Source: JAGNZR01 sp051656905 (lineage in GTDB: Bacteria; Fusobacteriota; Fusobacteriia; Fusobacteriales; Fusobacteriaceae). Taken from it: DNA of 59,854 nt. This document shows positions 52,785 through 59,854 of this stretch, piece by piece. Position numbers and translations under genes: made by a program. The DNA is taken from assembly GCA_051656905.1 (NCBI GenBank), contig JBOFJQ010000042.1:1-59854 (forward strand), read 5' to 3'. Position 1 is the first letter of the stretch. Each line of letters begins with the position of its first letter. The notes under the pieces were generated by a model that searched no databases, was not told where the DNA came from, and saw nothing but the letters and a program-made list of their open reading frames with translations.

Positions 52785-52894
52785 TTGACAAAAACATTGT
52801 CGATAGTGTAAATTAGGTTTAATAGTTTTAAAATAAGACAAAAAAACTTAAAATAAAACTTTTTTATGTTTTTATTTTCTAACTGGTATACAGG
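52785..52894 (+). promoter_or_regulatory. TRAP-uxa operon promoter and downstream operator candidate
   Basis: TTGACA (52785-52790), 18-bp spacer, TG-TAAATT (52807-52814). Downstream, CTGGTATACAGG (52883-52894) is a near-palindrome of the type bound by FCD/GntR regulators of hexuronate genes, and repeats the 9-mer found at 52737-52745. Confidence 0.5.
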
Positions 52895-52927
52895 AAAAAT
52901 TAAATAAAGGTATAAGGAGAGAAAAAA

Positions 52928-53926
52928 ATGAAAAAATTATTTAAATTGGCATTATTATCACTAACATTACTTTCTTTAATTGCTTGTGAAAAAAATTCAG
53001 GAGCGAAAATAGAAGAAAAATCTATGAAAATAAGAATTGCAGAAAATCACCCAGAAAATTATCCTACAACTAAAGGAGATAAGGAATTTGCTAGATTAGT
53101 GGAAGAGAAAACAAAAGGAAGAATTAAAGTAGAGGTGCACTTTGGAGCAGCACTAGGAGAGGAATCTTCTGTAGCAGAACAAGTTAAACTAGGAACAATT
53201 GAAATGACTAGAATAAGCATAAGTCCATTGACAAAATATTCGGAAAAACTTTCTGTTTTAAGTTTGCCGTATTTATATGAAAGTGAAGAGCAATATTGGA
53301 AAGTATTGGATGGTCCTATAGGTGAGGAATATTTAGAAATGGCTGTTAATCAAGGATTTAGAGGTCTTTCTTGGTACGATTCAGGGGCTAGAAGTTTTTA
53401 TAATACAAAAAAAGAAATAAGAACTCCTAATGATATGAATGGTCTAAAATTTAGGGTACAAGATTCTCAGTTAATGATGGCTTTGGTTACAGCATTAGGT
53501 GCAAACCCAACTCCAATTCCTAATAACGAAACTTATGGAGCTATGCAAACTGGAACAATTGATGGAGCAGAAAATAATTATCCATCTTTTGTTTCTGGTT
53601 CTCACAGTGAAGTTGCTAAATTTTATACAGAGGATGAGCATACTAGAGTACCTGAAGGAATATTTATTAGTGAAAAGGTATGGCAAAAATTATCGGAAGG
53701 TGACAAGAAAATTTTAAAGGATTCTGCTTTAGCTGCAGCTATTTTTGAAAGAGAATTATGGAAAGCTTATTCAGAGGAGACGAAAAATAAAGCTATAGAG
53801 TCTGGAGTAAAAATTACAGTATTAACACCAGAAGAAAAACAAGCTTTTGCTGATAAGATGGGAACGGTATATGAAAAATATTCTAAATATCAAGCTGAAA
53901 TAGATAGAATAAAAGCTGTAAAATGA
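52928..53926 (+). CDS. dctP: TRAP transporter solute-binding lipoprotein (DctP family)
   Basis: 332 residues. A lipobox signal, LALLSLTLLSLIAC, puts the mature protein on the outer face of the inner membrane. The TRAP-binding fold begins IRIAENHPENYPTTKGDKEF. The conserved carboxylate-binding Arg lies in FRVQDSQLM, following YDSGARSFYN, and NNETYGAMQTGTIDGAENN is the DctP signature. Given uxaABC downstream, a hexuronate such as galacturonate or glucuronate is the likely ligand. The stop is TGA, showing normal termination. A strong hairpin separates it from dctQ. Confidence 0.92.
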   Translation: MKKLFKLALLSLTLLSLIACEKNSGAKIEEKSMKIRIAENHPENYPTTKGDKEFARLVEEKTKGRIKVEVHFGAALGEESSVAEQVKLGTIEMTRISISPLTKYSEKLSVLSLPYLYESEEQYWKVLDGPIGEEYLEMAVNQGFRGLSWYDSGARSFYNTKKEIRTPNDMNGLKFRVQDSQLMMALVTALGANPTPIPNNETYGAMQTGTIDGAENNYPSFVSGSHSEVAKFYTEDEHTRVPEGIFISEKVWQKLSEGDKKILKDSALAAAIFERELWKAYSEETKNKAIESGVKITVLTPEEKQAFADKMGTVYEKYSKYQAEIDRIKAVK

Positions 53927-53952
53927 TAAAAAAATGAAAATATGAGATATTT

Positions 53953-53990
53953 AAAATATAAGCCACATGTAATAATGTGGTTTATATTTT
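53953..53990 (+). other. Intercistronic hairpin between dctP and dctQ
   Basis: 16-bp stem (CCACAT/ATGTGG core with AT extensions and one G-U) and a GTAATA loop. Such hairpins commonly protect the binding-protein mRNA and lower expression of the membrane subunits. It lacks a T-run beyond four, so partial termination is possible. Confidence 0.7.
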
Positions 53991-54002
53991 AAAGGGGGGA
54001 AA

Positions 54003-54572
54003 ATGAAAAAAATTAAAAAAATAATTAATTTTTTAGAAAAATTAGTAGAAAACTTTAGTATGATTGTTTTAATTTCTATAGTACTTGTTGTTTTTGCTAA
54101 CGTACTGTCGAGAGCACTTCTTAACCAATCTTTTCAATGGAGTGAAGAACTGCCTCTTATTCTATTAAATTGGTTTACAATTTTAGGAATGGCTGTTGCC
54201 GTTGGTAGAAAAAATCATGTAGCAATAGAGTATTTTTATTCAAAAGCAAAATTTAAAAGTAAGGTTGTTTTAAGTTTTATAGTGTATTTGGTGTCGGCTA
54301 TTTTTGGATATATCTTATTTCACTTTGGAATTTTTAACATAACAGAAAACTTAGATGTTGTTATGTCGGCTACTGGATTATCGCAGAGCATTAAATATAT
54401 AATGTTTCCAGTTTCAGGAACTTTAATGATTTTATACAGCACAGTGGATATTATCAATCTTTTTATAAATAAAACGATTATGAAAACAATGTTAGAAGAG
54501 GATATAAGAGAAGCAGAAAAAATAATGGAAGAAACTTTAGAAAAGAAAATATCTTTAAAGGAGGGGGAATAA
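54003..54572 (+). CDS. dctQ: TRAP transporter small permease (DctQ)
   Basis: 189 residues with four transmembrane helices. The family motif appears as FANVLSRALLNQSFQWSEELPLILLNWFTILGMAVAVGRKNHVAIEYF. The C-terminal tail is charged and cytoplasmic (EEDIREAEKIMEE). It pairs with DctM, whose ATG directly follows the stop codon. Confidence 0.92.
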   Translation: MKKIKKIINFLEKLVENFSMIVLISIVLVVFANVLSRALLNQSFQWSEELPLILLNWFTILGMAVAVGRKNHVAIEYFYSKAKFKSKVVLSFIVYLVSAIFGYILFHFGIFNITENLDVVMSATGLSQSIKYIMFPVSGTLMILYSTVDIINLFINKTIMKTMLEEDIREAEKIMEETLEKKISLKEGE

Positions 54573-55868
54573 ATGATATCTCAAACAATAGCTATATATA
54601 TATTAATAGGAAGCCTATTTATATTTATGATAATGAGAATACCAGTAGCAATATCTTTAATTTTTTCAACACTTTTAACAGCGGTTCTATTGGGTGATAA
54701 TATAGCAATTATTCCTATAAAAATGGTTGATGGATTAAATAGTTTTACTTTATTAGCGGTTCCTTTTTTTATTTTAGCTGGAGAAATTATGAGTGTTGGT
54801 GGAATTTCAAGAAGACTAATAGATTTTGCTAATGTATTTGTAGGGAGAATGCGTGGAGGTTTAGCCATGGTAAATATATTAGCAAGTATGTTTTTTGGGG
54901 GTATATCAGGTTCAGCAGTTGCAGATACTTCTTCTATTGGATCAGTATTAATACCAATGATGAAAAAAGTTGGTTATGATGACGATTATTCTGTTAATGT
55001 TACAATGACAGCATCTGTTCAAGGAGTTTTAATACCACCAAGTCATAATGTAATAATTTATTCTATGGCAGCTGGAGGACTAAGTGTAGGGTCTTTATTT
55101 TTGGCTGGAGTCATACCAGGAATTTTTTTAGGATTAATGATAATGATAGTTTCATACTATATGGCTGTAAAAAGAAATTATCCTAAAGGAGAAAAAATTT
55201 CAACAAAAGACGCTGTTATAATTTGTAAAGATAGTTTTTTAGGTTTATTTACAATAGTAATAATATTAGGTGGAGTTTTAACTGGAAAATTTACAGCAAC
55301 AGAATCAGCTGCAATAGCAGCAGTTTATGCTTTTGTAGTAACATTCTTTGTTTATAGAGATATACCTGTATCAAAATTTCCTACTATTTTAAAAAATACT
55401 CTAAAGACGTTATCAGTTGTACTTTCAATAATAGCTGCATCTTCAGCATTTGCTTATTATATGGCTATCTTAAAAGTACCTACATTAATTACAAATGGAC
55501 TGTTAAATATTTCAGATAATAAAATAATAATACTAATACTTATTAATATTATCCTATTAATATTAGGGATGTTTATGGATATGTCACCTCTTATTATAAT
55601 TATGACTCCGATATTATATCCTGTGATAATGAAGTTAGGATATAGTCCAATACAATTTGGAATAGTAATGATGTTAAATCTTTCAATTGGCCTTATAACT
55701 CCTCCTGTTGGAACAGTTCTATTTGTAGGAAGTACTATAGGAAGAGTACCAATAGAAAAATTAACTAAAAAATTATGGCCTTTTTATGCAACATTATTTT
55801 TTACTTTAATGATGCTTACATTTATTCCTGAAATCTCATTATGGTTGCCGAGTAAATTTGGTTTTTAA
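54573..55868 (+). CDS. dctM: TRAP transporter large permease (DctM)
   Basis: 431 residues with about 12 helices. Landmarks are PFFILAGEIMSVGGISRRLIDFANVFVGRMRGGLAMVNI, MFFGGISGSAVADTSSIGSVLIPMM, and GLITPPVGTVLFVGSTIGR near the C-terminus. It carries out Na+-coupled import of the acid sugar captured by DctP. Starts immediately after dctQ. Confidence 0.94.
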   Translation: MISQTIAIYILIGSLFIFMIMRIPVAISLIFSTLLTAVLLGDNIAIIPIKMVDGLNSFTLLAVPFFILAGEIMSVGGISRRLIDFANVFVGRMRGGLAMVNILASMFFGGISGSAVADTSSIGSVLIPMMKKVGYDDDYSVNVTMTASVQGVLIPPSHNVIIYSMAAGGLSVGSLFLAGVIPGIFLGLMIMIVSYYMAVKRNYPKGEKISTKDAVIICKDSFLGLFTIVIILGGVLTGKFTATESAAIAAVYAFVVTFFVYRDIPVSKFPTILKNTLKTLSVVLSIIAASSAFAYYMAILKVPTLITNGLLNISDNKIIILILINIILLILGMFMDMSPLIIIMTPILYPVIMKLGYSPIQFGIVMMLNLSIGLITPPVGTVLFVGSTIGRVPIEKLTKKLWPFYATLFFTLMMLTFIPEISLWLPSKFGF

Positions 55869-55901
55869 TTGAAAATAATAAAAAATAGGCGGTAAATATT
55901 T

Positions 55902-57380
55902 ATGAAGAAGTATATAAAAATTAATGAAAAGGATAATGTCATTGTTGCACTTAAAGATATAAAAAAAGGTGAGAATATAGCAGGAATAATAGTGAAGCAA
56001 GACATACCTTCAGGTCACAAAATAGCATTAAGAGAAATTAAGATAAATGAAAATATAATAAAATATGGATATTCAATAGGACATGCTACGAAAAATATTG
56101 AAGTTGGAGAGTGGATTCATACTGATAATTTAAAGACTAATCTTTCAGATATTATTGATTATAAATATATTTTAAAACTAGAAGATAAAAAATCTTATTT
56201 AGAAGATAAAAAAATTAATATATATAGAAGATGGAATGGCGATACAGGAATAAGAAATGAACTTTGGATTATACCAACAGTAGGTTGTGTAAATGGAATA
56301 GCTAAGCTGGCAGTGGAAGAATTTATGAAAGAAAACGATTTAAGAGGCATTGATGGAATTAATATCTTAAGTCATGAATATGGCTGCTCACAAATGGGAG
56401 AAGATCATGAAAATACAAAAAAAATTCTTCAAAATTTAGTAAAGCATCCAAATGCAGGAGGGGTGATCGTTTTTGGGTTAGGATGTGAAAATAATCAAGT
56501 AGGTATATTTAGAGATACTCTTGGTGAATATAATAAGGAGAGAACAAGATTTTTGATTGCTCAAGATGTAAACGATGAAGTAGAAGAGCTAAAAAAATTA
56601 TTAATGGAACTTTATTTAAAAATGAGAGAGGATAAAAGAGTTGAAGGGAAACTTTCAGAGATAAACTTTGGCTTAGAATGTGGAGGTTCTGATGGACTTT
56701 CTGGAATTACAGCAAATCCAATGTTAGGAAACTTTTCAGATTATATAATAGAAAATGGAGGGGTTACAGTATTAACTGAAGTTCCAGAAATGTTTGGCTC
56801 TGAAACTCTTCTCATGGAGAGATGTGAGAATGAAGAGATTTTTCAAAAAACAGTAAAATTAATAAATGAGTTTAAAAATAATTTTAAGACTCATGGGCAA
56901 GTAATATATGAAAATCCCTCACCAGGAAATAAAAAAGGTGGAATTTCAACATTAGAAGATAAGTCTTTAGGGTGTACTCAAAAATCAGGTACAACTAAAA
57001 TTGTAGATGTATTAATGTACGGAGAAATGATAAAGAAGAAAGGATTAAATTTATTATCAGCACCAGGAAATGATTTGGTAGCAACAAGCGCTTTAGGAGC
57101 TGCAAAATGCCATCTTGTACTATTTACAACAGGGAGGGGAAATCCATATGGTGGATTCATACCAACAGTTAAAATATCAACAAATAGCAAATTAGGAAAT
57201 ATGAAAAAAAGATGGATAGATTTTGATGCAGGAAGATTAATAAGTGAAAATTTAACGATGGAAGAGTTATTAAAAGAATTTATTGAATATGTAGTTGATG
57301 TTATAAATGGTAAAAAATGTAATAATGAATTAAATAATTTCAAAGGTTTAGCTATATTAAAAACAGGAGTAACTTTATAG
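55902..57380 (+). CDS. uxaA: Altronate dehydratase
   Basis: 492 residues. An N-terminal SAF domain (about 1-90, with LKDIKKGENIAGIIVKQDIPSGHKIALREI) is fused to the dehydratase core. The core begins YRRWNGDTGIRNELWIIPTVGCVNGIAKL and contains SHEYGCSQMGEDHENTKKIL and FGLECGGSDGLSGITANP. It dehydrates altronate to 2-keto-3-deoxygluconate. The substrate choice is supported by uxaB and uxaC next to it. Fe-binding Cys in GLGCEN and GLECGGSDG are present. Confidence 0.94.
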   Translation: MKKYIKINEKDNVIVALKDIKKGENIAGIIVKQDIPSGHKIALREIKINENIIKYGYSIGHATKNIEVGEWIHTDNLKTNLSDIIDYKYILKLEDKKSYLEDKKINIYRRWNGDTGIRNELWIIPTVGCVNGIAKLAVEEFMKENDLRGIDGINILSHEYGCSQMGEDHENTKKILQNLVKHPNAGGVIVFGLGCENNQVGIFRDTLGEYNKERTRFLIAQDVNDEVEELKKLLMELYLKMREDKRVEGKLSEINFGLECGGSDGLSGITANPMLGNFSDYIIENGGVTVLTEVPEMFGSETLLMERCENEEIFQKTVKLINEFKNNFKTHGQVIYENPSPGNKKGGISTLEDKSLGCTQKSGTTKIVDVLMYGEMIKKKGLNLLSAPGNDLVATSALGAAKCHLVLFTTGRGNPYGGFIPTVKISTNSKLGNMKKRWIDFDAGRLISENLTMEELLKEFIEYVVDVINGKKCNNELNNFKGLAILKTGVTL

Positions 57381-57400
57381 AAATAGGAGATAAAAATAAT

Positions 57401-58855
57401 ATGAAAAAATTAAATAGAAAAAATTTTCCAGATTTAAAAAAATATCCAAATAAAGTAATACAATTCGGAGAAGGGAATTTTTTAAGATGCTTCATAGATT
57501 GGCAATTAGACATAATAAATGAAAAAACAGATTTAGAGGCAGGGATATTTATTGTTAGACCGATAGATACAGATTATTTGCCACTGCTGAATAGTCAAGA
57601 TGGACTTTATACGTCAATTATAAGGGGAATTAATGAAAATAAAGAACTAATAAATGAAAAAAGGATAATTACCTCTGTTAATGAAGAGGTAAATATTTAT
57701 AAAAATTATGATAGGGTTGTAGAAGAATTTAAAAATCCAAATATAAAATATCTATTTTCTAATACGACAGAAGCAGGAATAGTTTTTAATGAATATGACA
57801 AATTAGAAGATAGACCTCAAGTTTCTTTCCCAGGTAAATTAACTAAATTACTCTTTGAAAGATATTGTTTCTTTAATGGTGAAAAAGATAAAGGATTAAT
57901 AATACTACCGTGTGAATTAATAGACTATAATGGCGAGGAATTAAAAAAGATAGTTTTAAAATATGCAGAATTATGGAGCTTGGAATCAGAATTTATAAAA
58001 TGGTTAGAAGAAGAAAATACATGGTGTTCAACACTTGTAGATAGAATTGTAACAGGGTACCCAAAAGATGAAAAGGAAGATTTAGAAAAAGAACTAGGAT
58101 ATAGTGATGATTATATAGTAGCGGGGGAATATTTTCATTTGTTTGTAATACAGGGACCTAAGTGGTTAGAAGAAGAATTTAAAATTAATAAAACGAATTT
58201 AAATATAAAAATTGTAGATAATATAAAGCCTTATAAAGAGAGAAAAGTAGGGATTTTAAATGGGGCTCATACAGCTTTGGTACCTGTATCGTATCTTTAT
58301 GGTAATGATACAGTTAAAGAAAGTATGGATAATCAGCTAATAAAAAGATATTTAGAGCAGCTCTTGAATGATGAAATTATTCCTGCATTAGATATGGATA
58401 AAACAGAATTGGAAGAATTTGCAAATTCTGTAATGGATAGATTTAATAATCCATATATAAGACATCAGCTACTATCAATATCTTTAAACTCTATGTTTAA
58501 ATTTAAAACTAGGATTCTTCCCCAGCTTTTAACAAATACTGATAAGTTAAGTAAATTTCCCAAGTATATTGCTTTTTCATTAGCATCATTAATTTGTTTT
58601 TATAGAGGTATAAGAGGAGAAGAGTTTATCCCAATTAAAGATGAAGATAGATTCATAGAGGTATATTCAAGAATATGGAAAGATTATGATAGTTCAAAGG
58701 AAAAATCAAATGAAATTGCTAGGGAAATATTGGGGATGAAAGATCATTGGGATAAAGATTTAAATGAAGTACAGTATTTAACAAAAGTTGTAGGGGAATA
58801 TATTTTTAAAATTCAAAATGATGGAATTAAAAAAGTTTTAGAGGAAATATTATAA
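57401..58855 (+). CDS. uxaB: Tagaturonate reductase (altronate oxidoreductase)
   Basis: 484 residues of the mannitol dehydrogenase/UxaB family. The NAD-binding start is KVIQFGEGNFLRCFIDWQLD. LVDRIVTGYP and KVGILNGAHTALVPVSYLYG, with the catalytic Lys and nearby His of the family, complete the active site. It reduces tagaturonate to altronate, the step between UxaC and UxaA. Twenty bp separate it from uxaA and 23 bp from uxaC. Confidence 0.94.
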   Translation: MKKLNRKNFPDLKKYPNKVIQFGEGNFLRCFIDWQLDIINEKTDLEAGIFIVRPIDTDYLPLLNSQDGLYTSIIRGINENKELINEKRIITSVNEEVNIYKNYDRVVEEFKNPNIKYLFSNTTEAGIVFNEYDKLEDRPQVSFPGKLTKLLFERYCFFNGEKDKGLIILPCELIDYNGEELKKIVLKYAELWSLESEFIKWLEEENTWCSTLVDRIVTGYPKDEKEDLEKELGYSDDYIVAGEYFHLFVIQGPKWLEEEFKINKTNLNIKIVDNIKPYKERKVGILNGAHTALVPVSYLYGNDTVKESMDNQLIKRYLEQLLNDEIIPALDMDKTELEEFANSVMDRFNNPYIRHQLLSISLNSMFKFKTRILPQLLTNTDKLSKFPKYIAFSLASLICFYRGIRGEEFIPIKDEDRFIEVYSRIWKDYDSSKEKSNEIAREILGMKDHWDKDLNEVQYLTKVVGEYIFKIQNDGIKKVLEEIL

Positions 58856-58878
58856 TTTAGAAAAAAGGAGAAGAGTTT

Positions 58879-59854
58879 ATGAAGAAATTTATGGATGATA
58901 ATTTTCTACTTGAAACAGAAGTAGCTCAAAAATTATATCACGAATATGCAAAAGAGATGCCTATATTTGATTATCATTGCCATTTATCATCAAAAGAGAT
59001 AGCTGAAGATAAAAGATATAGAAATATTACAGAGATATGGCTAGGAGGGGATCATTATAAATGGAGAGCAATGAGAAGCTTTGGAATTTCTGAAGAGTAT
59101 ATAACTGGAGAAAAAGAAGACAAAGAAAAATTCATGAAATGGATTGAAACCTTATCTACATCAATAGGAAATCCATTGTATCATTGGTCACATTTAGAAC
59201 TTCAAAGATATTTTAATATTGAAGAGGTCGCAAATTTAAATAATGTAGATATGTTATGGGATAAATGCAATGTTATGCTAGAAGATGAAACTTTTTCTGC
59301 AAAAGAACTAATAAAAAAATCTAATGTAGTGGCATTGTGTACAACAGACGACCCAATCGATGATCTAAAATATCACATTGAACTAAAAAAAGATAAAGAT
59401 TTTAAAACAAAAGTACTACCAACTTTTAGACCAGATAAAGTTGTTAATATAAATAAAAAAGGATTTGTCCAATATATAGAAAAGTTAGGAAGTAGTGTAG
59501 GTTATAAAGTTGATAGTTATTTAAAACTTTGCAATGCTATGCAAGAGAGAATAGATTTTTTTCACAATGTTGGATGCAGAGTATCAGATCATGGACTAGA
59601 AACAGCTCAGTATTTAGAAGCGTCAATAGAAGAATTAGAGATTATTTTTAAAAAAGGATTGAGTGAAGAAGAACTTACAGAAAATGAAATAAGAAAATAT
59701 AGAGGGCAACTAATGCAATTTTTTGGAAAAGAATACTCAAAAAGAAATTGGGTAATGCAACTTCATATGGGTGCTTTAAGAAATAATTCAAAAAGAATGT
59801 TTGAATTATTAGGTGCTGATGTTGGATTTGATTCTATTGGGGATTGGAATATGG
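58879..59854 (+). CDS. uxaC: Uronate isomerase (partial, cut by the window end)
   Basis: About 325 residues are visible from ATG 58879, preceded by AAAGGAG. MPIFDYHCHLSSKEIAEDKRYRNITEIWLGGDHYKWRAMR is the UxaC N-terminus with the metal-binding His-x-His of this amidohydrolase-fold enzyme. CTTDDPIDDLKYH and WVMQLHMGALRNN follow. It isomerises glucuronate to fructuronate and galacturonate to tagaturonate. The C-terminal third lies beyond 59854. It completes the uxaABC pathway fed by the TRAP transporter. Confidence 0.95.
   Translation, partial: MKKFMDDNFLLETEVAQKLYHEYAKEMPIFDYHCHLSSKEIAEDKRYRNITEIWLGGDHYKWRAMRSFGISEEYITGEKEDKEKFMKWIETLSTSIGNPLYHWSHLELQRYFNIEEVANLNNVDMLWDKCNVMLEDETFSAKELIKKSNVVALCTTDDPIDDLKYHIELKKDKDFKTKVLPTFRPDKVVNINKKGFVQYIEKLGSSVGYKVDSYLKLCNAMQERIDFFHNVGCRVSDHGLETAQYLEASIEELEIIFKKGLSEEELTENEIRKYRGQLMQFFGKEYSKRNWVMQLHMGALRNNSKRMFELLGADVGFDSIGDWNM

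Noticed and set aside
1..59854. tRNA, rRNA, insertion sequences, prophage or CRISPR arrays
   Set aside because: None seen: no transposase, integrase, phage or Cas-like product among the coding regions and no cloverleaf or rRNA core sequence noticed by eye. A tRNAscan or Infernal run would be decisive.

Overview
The window is AT-rich DNA from a Gram-negative anaerobe, most likely a member of the Fusobacteriota (Cetobacterium- or Fusobacterium-like; the genus is an inference). The basis is very low GC, an outer-membrane efflux lipoprotein, clostridial-style HrcA/CIRCE heat-shock control, many sugar PTS and TRAP systems, and in-frame TGA codons that are best read as selenocysteine. TGA also terminates ordinary genes here (rbsR, dctP), so the code is standard.

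Layout. 1-221: tail of an amidohydrolase. 269-4492 (minus): an exported protein of unknown function and the fructose operon fruR-fruA-fruK. 4782-8936 (plus): a TolC/EmrA/EmrB-type tripartite drug efflux operon behind a perfect 27-bp palindrome. 9062-10495: a MATE transporter behind a terminator/antiterminator leader. 10584-16270 (minus): the most interesting locus, an eight-gene operon in which four genes are interrupted by TGA. 16744-24900: PatB-type C-S lyase, LysE exporter, asnA, a small ppGpp synthetase, gltS, an orphan MsmX/UgpC-type ATPase and ilvE. 25543-31848: ilvD-ilvB-ilvN-ilvC and a PTS IIC. 31942-37615: ribose operon rbsR-K-D-A-C-B. 37883-40872: glucose PTS and, on minus, a CstA-family transporter. 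41252-46088: hrcA-grpE-dnaK-dnaJ. 46302-51875: iron alcohol dehydrogenase, EF-G-like GTPase, RNA methyltransferase and GldA-like dehydrogenase. 52020-59854: hexuronate regulator, TRAP transporter and uxaA-uxaB-uxaC (cut by the window end).

The 10584-16270 operon encodes a thioredoxin-like CxUC protein, an ArsP-like permease, a small exported protein ending in Cys-Cys, two substrate-binding proteins, an ABC permease, an ABC ATPase and a MerB-like organomercurial lyase. Conceptual selenocysteines fall at chemically critical places: exactly at the position of the second catalytic Cys of MerB, in the thioredoxin motif, beside a Cys in the binding protein, and in a conserved segment of the ABC permease. 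Each TGA is followed by a short hairpin that could be a bacterial SECIS. Together this looks like a selenium-based system for taking up, cleaving and exporting organometal compounds. I recall that such cassettes have recently been named 'Sao' (selenocysteine-assisted organometal); the symbols used here come from memory and were not checked.

A second theme is translation-coupled attenuation. Three Ile/Leu/Val-rich leader peptides, each with its own promoter, a Shine-Dalgarno sequence and a downstream Rho-independent terminator, precede ilvE, ilvD-B-N-C and, unexpectedly, the CstA-like transporter. The ilvE and cstA leaders are homologous at both peptide and terminator level, which ties that transporter to branched-chain amino acid supply.
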